A stretch of 64,000 nt of DNA from Paenibacillus sp. Its GTDB lineage: Bacteria > Bacillota > Bacilli > Paenibacillales > YIM-B00363. The notes under the pieces were generated by a model that did no database searches, was not told where the DNA came from, and saw only the letters and a list, made by a program, of their open reading frames with translations. Below, one piece after another: positions 18,285 to 27,801 of the stretch. Made by a program: the position numbers and the translations under genes. The stretch spans positions 62,001 through 126,000 of the forward strand of contig NZ_JAPSKE010000004.1 of assembly GCF_031177825.1 (NCBI RefSeq). The letters run 5' to 3'. Each line of letters starts with the position of its first letter. The stretch's first letter is position 1.

Positions 18285-18438
18285 TCCAAATTTTTCATCT
18301 ATGCCGCGGTCTGCAATAAAACACTAATATCCCCTTCCTCCGTTCATCGAGACCGCCGACAAAATTCTTTGGCGGTTACTCCATTAAAACATGTTTGAGG
18401 CTGGTTGAGCATTGATCTCGAATAACAAACGATGCTAG

Positions 18439-18545
18439 ACACTGCAAGCGGGACTAGGGAATACCGGGATCAAATGAATCCTGTTATCGGTCTGGACATC
18501 GCCAAAGGAGAGATCCAAGTTCAAGGCTTTCTTGGACAAAGGGAT
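18439..18545 (+). mobile_element. IS110-family left-end fragment 1
   Basis: The plus strand carries the start of an IS110-type DEDD transposase, MNPVIGLDIAKGEIQVQ, from the ATG at 18474. The catalytic Asp of the DEDD set is in GLDIAKG. One extra base near 18530 breaks the frame, and the sequence changes completely at the end of the neighbouring glycosyltransferase gene. The upstream part (ACACTGCAAGCGGGACTAGG) matches a second fragment at 19850-19932. Confidence 0.75.
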
Positions 18546-19720
18546 TACTCCCCTATTTTACTCAAAATCACATTGGCTGCTTCCATCGCACCGCCAGTAT
18601 TCCGAAAAGCTTCTGACAGCTTCTGTGCAGCTTCCTTATATGTCCGTTTTTCCAACACCTCGGCTACCGCTGTCGCCAAATATTCTGGCTTATTCCCTTT
18701 CAGTTTTAATCCTGAACCCAGTTCGGCAACCCGGTCAGCCACTAATCTTTGTTCGCTATGTTGCGGAAATAGTATCATTGGAACTCCCAAATACAGGCTT
18801 TCATTCACACTATTCATTCCGCAATGGGTAATAAATACATCTGCGGTTTGTAATACCGATATCTGATCCACGGAATTTTTCACTGTGAAATTTCGTGGTA
18901 TGTTACCAAGAGTGGAAATTTCAGTTTTTTCACCAACTGACATCACAATATCATAGTCTGTCTTTGCAAATGCATTAATACAGTTTTGGTAAAAATTATA
19001 ATTTTTATTAAGTATAGTTCCAAGGGATATGTAAACTACTTTTCTATCCGTTTTATCATTCTGTACCGGTGAAAGCTGCTTGATGGATGGCCCGACAAAG
19101 GAATATCGGTCGGAAAAGGTATCCGCCCTTGGCTGGAATTCTTTCGAAGTGAAAACAATGGTATCCGTTTCATTATCATTTTGAACCATCGACACAAAAT
19201 TTTCTATCTCAAATCCATGATTCTTTAGCAATTGTATTTTGTTGTTTATTCGTGGTATGCCCACGATCATTCTCCATATTTCCATGAAACTCCGCTTCAT
19301 CAGTTTTGCCGTATATTGATTAAAAGCAAAGGAAGTCGTCGAACAAATATAGGGGACACCTAGTTTCTTGGCAAATAATTTACCCCATAAACATAAAGAG
19401 TCGGATACAATGCAATCCGGCTGAAGCTCCCTTAATTCCTTACATACCTTATCATCCAAAGCAATGGTCGTATCGGCGAGCATTTCAATCAATGCCGCAA
19501 AATCTTTACCAACTTTACGATCCATTTCTTTTTTCGATTGCCGGGGCACGAATTCATCACAAGAAATAAACGTAGCACCGGCGACTTCTATATTTTTCTG
19601 AAATTCCAGAAAGGAATAATACCACACTTGATGACCTCTATTTGCTAACTCGGTTACTACCGGAATGGTCGGATTGGTATGACCATGTGCAGGTATCGAA
19701 AAAAATACGATTTTGCTCAT
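18545..19720 (-). CDS. MGT-family glycosyltransferase (GT1)
   Basis: This 391-residue GT-B enzyme resembles the macrolide glycosyltransferases and YjiC/YojK of Bacillus. The N-terminal acceptor half opens IVFFSIPAHGHTNPTIPV, and the C-terminal UDP-sugar site has HCGMNSVNESLYLGVPMIL and PQHSEQ. The base composition is clearly more AT-rich than that of its neighbours. It lies between two truncated IS110 left ends in direct orientation, so it was probably acquired. Its ATG overlaps the TGA stop of an upstream truncated gene (ATGA), a sign of a former operon. The acceptor may be a macrolide or a flavonoid-like compound. Confidence 0.88.
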   Translation of the reverse strand: MSKIVFFSIPAHGHTNPTIPVVTELANRGHQVWYYSFLEFQKNIEVAGATFISCDEFVPRQSKKEMDRKVGKDFAALIEMLADTTIALDDKVCKELRELQPDCIVSDSLCLWGKLFAKKLGVPYICSTTSFAFNQYTAKLMKRSFMEIWRMIVGIPRINNKIQLLKNHGFEIENFVSMVQNDNETDTIVFTSKEFQPRADTFSDRYSFVGPSIKQLSPVQNDKTDRKVVYISLGTILNKNYNFYQNCINAFAKTDYDIVMSVGEKTEISTLGNIPRNFTVKNSVDQISVLQTADVFITHCGMNSVNESLYLGVPMILFPQHSEQRLVADRVAELGSGLKLKGNKPEYLATAVAEVLEKRTYKEAAQKLSEAFRNTGGAMEAANVILSKIGE

Positions 19721-19848
19721 TCTGACTCATCTCCCGCCGGTTCGGCTTTTCTGATCATATCTGCAATTTCCAAGAAACCCTCGCTTTTTAAGATCGCAAT
19801 TCCTTTTGTCGCATCTTCTCCCAAAACAACCAGCTTATCACCAGGATG
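19717..19848 (-). pseudogene. 3' fragment of the gene upstream of the glycosyltransferase
   Basis: An open stretch of 43 codons ends in a TGA that overlaps the glycosyltransferase ATG. It reads GDKLVVLGEDATKGIAIL then EGFLEIADMIRKAEPAGDE. It has no start, and it is cut at the IS110 fragment at 19850. The family is not recognised. It shows that the glycosyltransferase came from a translationally coupled operon that was cut by the IS end. Confidence 0.55.
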
Positions 19849-19849
19849 A

Positions 19850-19932
19850 ACACTGCAAGCGGGACTAGGGGCTACCGGCAACTACTTTGGTTCGAAGTTG
19901 ATATGATCAAATGAACCCTTTTATCGGTCTGG
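19850..19932 (+). mobile_element. IS110-family left-end fragment 2
   Basis: This is a second copy of the sequence at 18439-18495, in the same orientation. It has 27 extra bases in the noncoding part and ends just after the transposase start (MNPFIGL). The noncoding part between element end and transposase ATG is the region that encodes the bridge RNA in IS110 elements. Both fragments stop shortly into the coding region. Confidence 0.7.
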
Positions 19933-19937
19933 GGGCA

Positions 19938-21050
19938 CTACGGTACCTTCTCCTCCCGCATAGCCATCAGGCTCTTCCTTCCCTCGTGGAACAGAAGTTT
20001 AAGCGTCTTAGTCAACACGACCTTCTGCTCCTGAGACTGATTCAGCGCCCGAATCATGTGCGTCACCTTCTTCCACTTAGCGCGGGATAGATCCTCGATC
20101 GTCCAGACGTCGGCAGCCTGGAAAATCTGGAAGAGCGCTTCGACGAATTGCTCACGTTGCGGTTTCGCGAGCTGTCCCAGCCACGACTTCAGCGCAGCCA
20201 CAACCATGCGGCTTTCCCTCGCCACCTGTTCCGCCCGGACGAACTTCGGACCCATGACTTCCCAGGAAAACGCATCGTGTTGCATAAGCAATGACTGATT
20301 GCTCCTAACGACCGCAAACGCCTCCACATGCTCTAGCAGCATACCGACGACCGACGCCTGCGGCACGATTGTACGAATGCGATCGCGCATCTCGAGATAA
20401 GCATCTCTCCTCGTAATCTTTTCGTCAAATCCCGGCCCGTCATTATTGTACACCTCTATGATTCGCGCCTTCACGTCGACTCGGCACATAACCGCCGCAT
20501 AAGCCGCGAGGTTGCCTCCCTTTGAATGGCCTCCGAGCCGAAGCGGCGAGCTTCCCTCACCTGCTGTATCCTCTAAGTATCGGACGGCCTCGAACTGCGA
20601 AGGCACTGGCGTTGTAACGGTCATGTTGAAATTTTCTTTCCAGCCGACGATCGTACTGTCCGTTCCGCGGTAGGCGACATATAGGGTGCCGTCCTCCAAC
20701 TCGACATGCATCGCCGCGAACTGTTTAGTTCGGTCTAGATCGACGATGTTTTGGAATTTGGACAGCTTCGCGTTCGCGAAGCGGGAGCAGTGTCGAACCT
20801 TCCTCAGGAGCGAAACGGAGTTGCGTAACATATGGCCGAAGCTCTGAATGCGATCTTCGCTATACAGATGGAAATACCTCTCCGCCGCTTCCCGGATAGA
20901 AATCGACGCGTCGATCCATTCGGGCGGTACGATATAATCGAAGTTGACGTAGGCCAGCTGAGAGAGGACAAGATTGTCCACTTCATTGAACGGAGCTTGC
21001 TCCAGCGTCAAGTCTCCCCGCCAATCCAAATAATCCAGCATATTCCCCAT
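19938..21050 (-). CDS. DUF2974 (Mbeg1-like) hydrolase
   Basis: The protein of about 370 residues starts MGNMLDYLDWRGDLTLE, the mark of the DUF2974/Mbeg1-like family. The nucleophile elbow is GGHSKGGNLAAYAA, as in lipases, with FDEKITRRDAYLEMRDRI following. Function in Firmicutes is not established; a lipase or phospholipase role is likely. I prefer the ATG at 21050, which has GGTGGGA upstream; six extra codons are open before it. Its 3' end is next to IS110 fragment 2 but appears complete. Confidence 0.8.
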   Translation of the reverse strand: MGNMLDYLDWRGDLTLEQAPFNEVDNLVLSQLAYVNFDYIVPPEWIDASISIREAAERYFHLYSEDRIQSFGHMLRNSVSLLRKVRHCSRFANAKLSKFQNIVDLDRTKQFAAMHVELEDGTLYVAYRGTDSTIVGWKENFNMTVTTPVPSQFEAVRYLEDTAGEGSSPLRLGGHSKGGNLAAYAAVMCRVDVKARIIEVYNNDGPGFDEKITRRDAYLEMRDRIRTIVPQASVVGMLLEHVEAFAVVRSNQSLLMQHDAFSWEVMGPKFVRAEQVARESRMVVAALKSWLGQLAKPQREQFVEALFQIFQAADVWTIEDLSRAKWKKVTHMIRALNQSQEQKVVLTKTLKLLFHEGRKSLMAMREEKVP

Positions 21051-21244
21051 GCTTCCATCCCACCCCATTGTACGAGTTGCGCTGATTGAAATATATTAGA
21101 ATCATATCAAATTCCGATCGCATTCTCCTTCCCAGTTCCCCGCTTCTTATATTCGAGGGGGATAGGTCTCCCGTTTGCTTCCCGAGTGGGGCTTTACTCC
21201 CCTTGCAGCCGGCCAACTCTGTACAGCGATGCCACCGATCATCC

Positions 21245-21437
21245 CTTAGGCGGTTTCAGAGGATCCATCTAAATTTCGACGTCTTGTTCGGATCCGTGAG
21301 CGCTTGCCACACTTGTTCTGGCTTTGCAGCTTTTCGCGGCTTGCTTTTCTCGTGGTAATGAGCCCAGCTTCCTCTAATATGTTCAGATGCTTCATAACGC
21401 CAAATCGGGACCTACCCTTCGAGGCAAATAACTCTCC
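21245..21437 (-). pseudogene. ArsR/SRPBCC regulator remnant
   Basis: The minus strand reads GELFASKGRSRFGVMKHLN then ILEEAGLITTRK, the recognition helix region of an ArsR winged helix. After a frame change, the code continues VWQALTDPNKTSKF, the opening of an AHSA1/SRPBCC domain. Proteins joining these two domains are known. The 5' part, most of the SRPBCC domain and the junction between are lost. Confidence 0.7.
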
Positions 21438-21488
21438 ATTATTACTACACTTCCCGATTTCTACCTACCCAAAACCGGGTCGGTTAAA

Positions 21489-21537
21489 CGGCCCGTTACT
21501 TTAATTAAAATGGCAGCCGATGCTGGGCGGCTGCCAT
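21489..21537 (-). terminator. Dispersed hairpin element, copy at lipoprotein end
   Basis: GGCCCGTTACT is followed by the perfect inverted repeat ATGGCAGCC (21510-21518) / GGCTGCCAT (21529-21537). It lies 73 bases past the stop of the minus-strand lipoprotein gene. Confidence 0.6.
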
Positions 21538-21610
21538 GATGGTTTATGAAGCTAGCTATCGAATCATTCCGACCCTTCCAAACACGATCGAATTTCGCAT
21601 ACACGCTCCA

Positions 21611-22645
21611 CTAGTCGATATTCGCGACTTTCCATTCACCGGCTTTGTTTTTTCTAACCGTGAATGCATAGACGGAATTAAATAAGAAGCCCTCTTCGCT
21701 TAGCGCCCTATAGGCAACGTTGACATTGTATCTTTTCTCGTCCAGCGCCGTAATCGATTCCAGCTTTTCGAACCGGTATAATCTTCCACCGTCGATTAAA
21801 AAACTTATCGCAACCGCTAAACCTTGTGATTCCAGCGATTTCGCGAATGCCTTGGCGTCCTTGGCAATGATCGCATCCATGCTCGCTAGTGCGCATTGCA
21901 GCACCGCTTTCTGGATTTCGTCCAGCGCCGATTCGTCGTAGGTCAAGAATACACCGGCTTTGAAGTCATCGCTCGCATGCGTCTCCCTTAGCGACGTAAT
22001 CATGGCTAGAAACAGCTTTCGCGCTTTCGCCTTCTCCTCGGACGTATATGCAAAGCGTATGAGCAACTCATGCGATTCGCCATGGAAAGAGAAATAGTCG
22101 TATTCCATCATCGGGTCGCTCCGGTCTGTTCCTAAGTATTCCTTATAAGCTGCCAAATCGGGATCGGTTTCCTGAAAGTCCGGTTGGACCATGCTGCCTT
22201 CCATGATGGCGAAAGAGTTTCTCGGCTCTCCGTAGCCCCACTCCACCCCTTCGGAAAACTCTCGTTGATCCATAAACTCCGGAACGTAAACTCCGTACGG
22301 CAACGAAGTGTGTTTTCGGAAAACGGCGTTCTCCATCTTATCATTGAACGTATACGCCTGAATGACGGAACCGCCCGACTTCACTTCGACGATCAATGAC
22401 GTTTGCGGGCTTCGCGAGACTTCTGGGCTCTGCCCGGCGGACACGGCCGTCTCCGCCGGCTCGCCCGGACTTCCCGAGGCCGATTCCGAGGGATCGACAC
22501 TTGCCTTTTCGTTCGACGCAGCCGGATCCCCGGTTATCGTCGAACTTTCTGAGGGCGACGTAACATCGTGCGACTTGGACGACCAGCATGCGGATAAGAG
22601 GAGTGAGGCGATTATGATGATTACGAAGCTTCGAACCCTTTTCAT
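21611..22645 (-). CDS. Secreted lipoprotein of unknown function
   Basis: This 344-residue protein has a signal sequence with lipobox LLSAC (Cys20) and then a long Ser/Pro/Glu-rich low-complexity linker (residues 21 to about 80). The folded part from about 85 on is unfamiliar. It contains SLIVEVKSGGSVIQAYTF and a C-terminal domain ending YAFTVRKNKAGEWKVANID, which resembles the ending of NTF2-like or lipocalin-like lipoproteins. It would be attached to the outer face of the membrane. No neighbour suggests a role. Confidence 0.7.
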   Translation of the reverse strand: MKRVRSFVIIIIASLLLSACWSSKSHDVTSPSESSTITGDPAASNEKASVDPSESASGSPGEPAETAVSAGQSPEVSRSPQTSLIVEVKSGGSVIQAYTFNDKMENAVFRKHTSLPYGVYVPEFMDQREFSEGVEWGYGEPRNSFAIMEGSMVQPDFQETDPDLAAYKEYLGTDRSDPMMEYDYFSFHGESHELLIRFAYTSEEKAKARKLFLAMITSLRETHASDDFKAGVFLTYDESALDEIQKAVLQCALASMDAIIAKDAKAFAKSLESQGLAVAISFLIDGGRLYRFEKLESITALDEKRYNVNVAYRALSEEGFLFNSVYAFTVRKNKAGEWKVANID

Positions 22646-22720
22646 AGGAACATTACATCCCCCTCAATCGAATACTGGTAAGTAGCTATTTAGACGATAA
22701 TATGTTAGAAAAAGTTTCTT

Positions 22721-22768
22721 GAAAAAAAGCCGTCCCTCATGTCACTTTCATGACCCGACGAGACGGCT
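22721..22768 (-). terminator. Intrinsic terminator of the GLUG/SLH gene
   Basis: On the minus strand AGCCGTC pairs with GACGGCT, and seven T residues follow. It lies just past the TAA of the SLH-domain remnant at 22782. Confidence 0.82.
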
Positions 22769-22781
22769 CCTTATCCGACCA

Positions 22782-24530
22782 TTATCTGCTTTCGATGATT
22801 TGGATGATTTGAGCGATCACCTTGACCGCTTCCGCGCGGGTTGCTTGGGCTTGGGGCTTAAACGCACGGTCCGGGTAGCCCGAGAGGAACCCCTGTTCCG
22901 CCGCGGCTTCGACGGCATCTCTCGCCCAGCGCGAGATCCGATCCCCATCCGCGATGGACGGAGCGACTACCGGATTTTTCGGGTTCCGTCGCGCTGAATA
23001 AGCGGTTGCCCCTCAGATCACCTTGCGAGTCGTAGGACAGCCGAATATCCTGCGCTCTATGTAAATCCGCATCTGCGCCTAACGTTGCCTTTATGGTTTT
23101 CGTTCCGGCCACCACAGTTTCAAGAACCGTTCTATCCACGCCGTCCGCTTTTACGGTGAACCCGCTCGCAGATGGCATCCGAATCTCTTCATCGAACGTT
23201 ACCGTGATGATGTTGGGACGTTCGACACTTACCACTGCATTCACGATGGTCGGCGGAGCGGCGTCATTGCCAGCATTCGTTGCAATTCCCCGCAGGGTAG
23301 GATACGTCATCCCTTCCCCGATCGTCCAGATCTCGCTGAAATCCCAATCATCGAACACAACCTGGTGCTTCAACTCTGCCGTCGATTTCCCGTCGCCTTT
23401 ACCCGAGTCGCCTTGGCCGGACGTAATTGCATCGTAGTATCCCGAGGTTACGACGGATACAGGTCTGAAATCCCTCCCCGCCAACCCTCCGATATCGGAA
23501 CCTGAACCGGCGGTACGGCCTGCGGCATATGCCCGGTTGATCGTTCCTACATGCCGCCCGACCAGCCCGTTGACTTCCGCGCTCCCCGTGACGGACCCGA
23601 TGGCGTAAGTATCCTCGACCAAACTCCCCAATCGGCGCGGCCCACCAGTCCGCCGACCGCATACATTCCGGTAACGTCACCTGTCGCGTAGGACTGCCTC
23701 ACGACGCCGGGAAACATGTTGCCCACCAAGCCTCCGACATTGTTTCCGCCGCTTACGTCGGCCGTCGAATAGGACCGTTCGACCGTTCCTCCGCGGTTAT
23801 CTCCGACCAGCCCGCCGCTCGAATAGGATCCTCGAATGCTGCCGCCTTCCACCCCGATGCCGCGCACGTGGCCTCCATCGCCGAGGTAACCGATCAAGCC
23901 GATCTGTCCGGTTCCCGGACGGTTGATTCGTAAGCCGCGAATCGCATGCCCCTTACCGTCGATTTGCCTGATGAAAGCACCTGCATTCGAGTCGCCGATC
24001 GGCGCGAACCCTGCCCCTTCGCCGGCGCTCGTCGCCCACATGTCGAGCCGGCTGTCGTCCGTTAATGTTGTGCCGAAATCGATGTTGTCCGCCAGCGTAT
24101 AATTCGACGTCAAATCCATCGCCATCAACTGCAGCTGATGGGCGTTGCCGATCGTCTCCGACCATTCCGACCGGAGGAACGGCCGAGTTGAACCTTCGAC
24201 AATGAACCATTCCGCCGAGAAGTCGAACCCCGAATAGCTCGCTTGGCCGAGCGCCTGCGCGGTCGAAAGGCTCGCCGTGACGCACGGTTTTCCGTAATCG
24301 CTGTTATTGTAGCCGCAACCGCTGCTCTGCCCGGAAGTCTCCGCTTCCCAGTAATTGTATTCCATCACGGCGCCGTTATTGGCGCCGAGTGCTCCGCCGA
24401 CGTCTCCATTATCGGCACTTACCGTACCTGTGGAGTAGGATCAGCCTACATACCCATAAACCGTTATCCCCACCAAGCCCCCGACGACATGATCCCGCTC
24501 CATACGAGTATACGTCTCATTCCACCCTAT
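22782..24530 (-). pseudogene. GLUG-repeat/SLH surface protein, broken
   Basis: The 5' half has GLUG-type repeats (GGLVGNMFPGVVRQSYATG and similar, from about 24530 to 23450). The middle has a Big-like strand domain (SVERPNIITVTFDEEIRMPS). The 3' end is part of an SLH domain, ISRWARDAVEAAAEQGF then GYPDRAFKPQAQATRAEA. An in-frame TGA near 24440 and two frame changes, near 23625 and 22995, interrupt it, and only a part of one SLH repeat remains instead of three. The intact protein would have been anchored to cell wall polysaccharide. A proper terminator survives downstream. Confidence 0.85.
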
Positions 24531-24645
24531 CCTTCCTGCATCATTCGATAGCCGACAACCTTCAACAGAAAGTATATAAGAAACCTTCGGCTGTCGAATC
24601 TAACCGCGGTTATAGCCCCGGTTATAGGAGATAGGAACGAACGCA

Positions 24646-27252
24646 TCAACGGAACCCCCGCAGCTCCCGTCCGCGCTTAATCGCCTCCAAGCGGTTTTTC
24701 GCCTGCAGCTTGCTATAAATGCGGTTAATGTGCGCCTTCAGGGTACCCATGCCGATTCCGAGCGCGGAGGCGAGCGCCGAATTGTCCATGCCCTCTTCCA
24801 TGTGGCAGAATAACGCGTACTCCTTCGGCGTCAGAAGCATCTCCAAGGCGACCGGCGGGAGGTTCGGCGAATCGGCCGCTTCTCCGTAACAGGACAAGAT
24901 TTTGCGCACGTAAGCGAGAGAGGGCGCGTTCCGGTCCCGGATATTGCCTTTCTGCCGCTGCCGCACGTATTCCGCCAACAGCTTCGCGACCGGCTTACCC
25001 TTGTCGACGAACACGCGGACGTAGTCGTCTGGTTCGGCGTACCGCAGCGCCTCCTCCAGCCGGAGCAACGCCTCTTCATTCTTGTCCGCGCATTGCAGCA
25101 TCATGGCTTGCAGTATCTGTAGATCCAACGCGTCCATTGGGCGGTGGCCCTTTACCGCGATGGAGAACAGCTTCTCCGACAACGACCACGCCTCCCGCCG
25201 CTCTCCCGTTTCCATCAACACCCGGACGAGGAAAACGTAAATGTAAAGCTGATACACGGACACCGGATCGTCCGCGGAGAGTTTATACCGTTCCTTCCAC
25301 CGGACAGCCTCCGTAAGGTCCCCCTGTTCCAGCCGCAGAGCGGCCATCTCCGCTTCGAGGAGAATCGGCGCCGCTTCGGCTCCGTCCTTCAACGCTCTTG
25401 CGCCGGCCTCTTCCAGCCATTTTTCCGCTTGGGCGACGTCTTGTTTCGCTCTCCTGATCCGCGACAGGAACAGGCTTGCGGGGACGTACGCCTTCTCCGG
25501 CTGGTACCCCCCGTGGCTGCCGCCCGCGAGACCTTGCTTCAAATACTTCTCCGCCAGTTCCAATTCATTCCGTTCGTACAGCAATTCCCCATAGCAGATC
25601 ACAGTCAGGTCTTGCAGGCCCATCAGCCCCATGAATTCGATCATGCCCGCGAAAAAGTCGTCCGACAGGCCCCTGGGCAGATGCTTGCCACGTTTGCCAT
25701 TGTACGATCGGAAAACGGACGGCGCCAGCGGCATATAGGGGGACGCGAAGATCAAATCCGTTCCTTCGGGACTGTGTTGAAGCGACAAGCGGATATACTC
25801 CAGTCCCCGGATCATGTCCATATCGAACTGAGTCGCCTTGAAATTGCGAACGTAATACAAGTAACCCAGGTAACGTTGTTTCTCTTCCTGTCCCCAGACC
25901 GACGAAGCTTCCTCGTAATGCTGCTCGGCCAGTCGCAAATGCCGCTCCGCCGTATCCACATCCTGAGCCCAGAGCAGCGAGAAAATATACGAAAAGTACA
26001 GATAGGGCCGCTGCATCAACATTGGCTCGGGAATCGCCGACAACCAAGACCGGATCGCCTGGAACTCCCTGCGGATCATGACGCTGCGCATCCGTTCCAG
26101 CAATCGCATGGCTTCCTCATATTGCTGCCCGGCCAAATAATAATCGACCGCTTCCTCGAGCATCTCCTGTCTCTCGCACCATTCGGCGGCCGACTGGAAC
26201 AAGGGGCCCGTTCTGCCGGGATCTTGGCCCTTCAGCCGGTTCCGCAAAAACTCCCCGAACAGGTGGTGGAACCGATACCACTCCATGCGGTCATCCATCG
26301 GGACCAAAAACAGGCCGAGGTCCCCCAGCTCCGCGAGCTTCTTCGAGCCGTTCTTCCCGCCCACCGCTTCGCACAAGGGACCGTTCATGCGCCGAAGAAC
26401 CGACACGTCCAGCAAGAAGCGCTTGGTCGGCTCATCCAAAGCTTCGAACACTTCCTCCAGCAAATACCGTTCCAAGCTCCCGCCCGCCGGGAAATAGCCC
26501 CGATCGTAGGTGTCCGTTCGCCCTCCATAACGCCAAGACAACGCGATCAGCTTCAGACCGGTCACCCAACCCTCGGTCTCGGCCAGGCACCGCTCGATCT
26601 GCTCCCTTCGCAGCTCCCGCCCGGCATAAATCCGGAAAAAATCCACCGTCTCCCGCAAATCGAACCTTAGCTGATCGGAGTCGATTTCGCGGATCCAGTC
26701 CCGGCTCCGCCATCTCGCTTTGGCAAATCCGACCGCGACGCGGCTTGCAAAAAGAAGGTGTACGGTAGAAGGCAAATATTCCAAGAAGAACGAGACGGAT
26801 TCGGCGATCTCCGGATCTACGATCAGGTGCCAATCATCCCAGACCAGCGCGAGCGGGTCCTCCAAGCGGTTCAATTCGTTCAGCAAATTCACGAGAAACG
26901 GCTCGTACCGTCCGGGATTCAGCGCATCAGCTGCCGCATGGACGGAGCCCGGCAGTTCACCGATCGCCCGCTCGATGGATGCCGTCGCATAACGCCAAAA
27001 CCGGACCAGATCGTTATCCTTTTCGTCCAGCGACAGCCAACCGACGGGGATGCCCGCTTGACGTGCCCATTCGCCGACCAAAGTCGTTTTGCCGTACCCC
27101 GCTGGCGCAATAAGAAATGTCGCCTTTCCGGCCATGCCCTCATTCAATCGCGCGATCAAATGGGGGCGCGGCACAGACTGGGCAATCGGCTGCGGAATCC
27201 GGAATTTAGAGAACAGAATCTCGGCGTTGTTGTCGTTCCAATCGCTTGTCAT
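24646..27252 (-). CDS. MalT-like LuxR-family regulator (LAL type)
   Basis: This protein of 868 residues is a large ATP-binding regulator. It has the Walker A APAGYGKTT (49-57), a STAND/NB-ARC-like ATPase part, a central tetratricopeptide-like helical region, and a C-terminal LuxR helix-turn-helix with LTPKEYALFCHMEEGMDNSA then GTLKAHINRIYSKLQAKNR. In MalT this layout senses a sugar and activates transcription. I use the ATG at 27252; a GTG six codons earlier also fits. Its 5' end is fused to a truncated Nudix gene, so the promoter may be borrowed. Its target is unknown, perhaps the carbohydrate loci further along. Confidence 0.87.
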   Translation of the reverse strand: MTSDWNDNNAEILFSKFRIPQPIAQSVPRPHLIARLNEGMAGKATFLIAPAGYGKTTLVGEWARQAGIPVGWLSLDEKDNDLVRFWRYATASIERAIGELPGSVHAAADALNPGRYEPFLVNLLNELNRLEDPLALVWDDWHLIVDPEIAESVSFFLEYLPSTVHLLFASRVAVGFAKARWRSRDWIREIDSDQLRFDLRETVDFFRIYAGRELRREQIERCLAETEGWVTGLKLIALSWRYGGRTDTYDRGYFPAGGSLERYLLEEVFEALDEPTKRFLLDVSVLRRMNGPLCEAVGGKNGSKKLAELGDLGLFLVPMDDRMEWYRFHHLFGEFLRNRLKGQDPGRTGPLFQSAAEWCERQEMLEEAVDYYLAGQQYEEAMRLLERMRSVMIRREFQAIRSWLSAIPEPMLMQRPYLYFSYIFSLLWAQDVDTAERHLRLAEQHYEEASSVWGQEEKQRYLGYLYYVRNFKATQFDMDMIRGLEYIRLSLQHSPEGTDLIFASPYMPLAPSVFRSYNGKRGKHLPRGLSDDFFAGMIEFMGLMGLQDLTVICYGELLYERNELELAEKYLKQGLAGGSHGGYQPEKAYVPASLFLSRIRRAKQDVAQAEKWLEEAGARALKDGAEAAPILLEAEMAALRLEQGDLTEAVRWKERYKLSADDPVSVYQLYIYVFLVRVLMETGERREAWSLSEKLFSIAVKGHRPMDALDLQILQAMMLQCADKNEEALLRLEEALRYAEPDDYVRVFVDKGKPVAKLLAEYVRQRQKGNIRDRNAPSLAYVRKILSCYGEAADSPNLPPVALEMLLTPKEYALFCHMEEGMDNSALASALGIGMGTLKAHINRIYSKLQAKNRLEAIKRGRELRGFR

Positions 27253-27398
27253 CGTTCGGTCCTTTCCCACGCTTGTTCAGGACTCTCCCCCTCTTCAATA
27301 CCACCTCCAGGAAATTTCCAAACAATATCTCCTCGTTGAACATATTGTTTAACCATTAGAACAGAATCATTTGGCACAATAATTGCTTCGGCAATCAA
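27249..27398 (-). pseudogene. Truncated Nudix hydrolase
   Basis: It reads IAEAIIVPNDSVLMVKQYVQ then KFPGGGIEEGESPEQAW, the first half of a Nudix box, and then runs into the MalT-like gene and stops. The REUXEE half is missing, so it cannot be active. A TTG start at 27398 has AAAAGGTGG upstream. The stop overlaps the MalT-like start. Confidence 0.75.
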
Positions 27399-27451
27399 TG
27401 AAGTAACCACCTTTTCGCGAGATTCAGAAGATAATACCAAGATTGATAACA

Positions 27452-27532
27452 TCATAAAAAGATGCCGAGGCTCCTCCATAAAACATCGAGCATGGCGAGT
27501 ACATCTTCGATGTTCTGGATTGACGCTTTCAT
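27452..27532 (-). pseudogene. Possible methyltransferase N-terminal stub
   Basis: A 26-residue frame starts MKASIQNIEDVLAMLDVLW and ends early. It recalls the opening of class I SAM-dependent methyltransferases found in paenibacilli (VEDVLxMLDxLL). It is not supported by a domain, and no partner part was seen. Confidence 0.35.
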
Positions 27533-27668
27533 GCCAAACCACCCGATAGATCATCCTACCATTACTTTACCATAACGAGGAAAACCTGACCGTTCAGGAC
27601 AATAATGATATCCTGGATTTATTTCAAAGCTGCACATAACTTCCGGACGGCTCAACAGGATAAACTCC

Positions 27669-27694
27669 CGTACTCCGTTGTATTATGAGTACAG
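27669..27694 (+). repeat. Short dispersed repeat, copy 2
   Basis: Near copy (two mismatches) of the segment at 173-198. It lies in the gap upstream of the Spo0E-like gene. Nothing else was seen in 27555-27801. Confidence 0.45.
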
Positions 27695-27801
27695 TTATAA
27701 AATTTTCATCAAACTTTTGGTTTACTCCATAAATTAAGGCTTGTATGATGAAATCACCTTATCAAATGGTTTACATATTCAACCGGCGGGAGCATGATGA
27801 A

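Noticed and set aside
17948..18300. FMN riboswitch expected ahead of riboflavin genes
   Set aside because: The conserved RFN core was not found; the element present fits c-di-GMP-I instead.
25144..26670. Plus-strand frame of 508 codons opposite the MalT-like gene
   Set aside because: Composition is that of an antisense shadow, and the minus-strand gene is clear.
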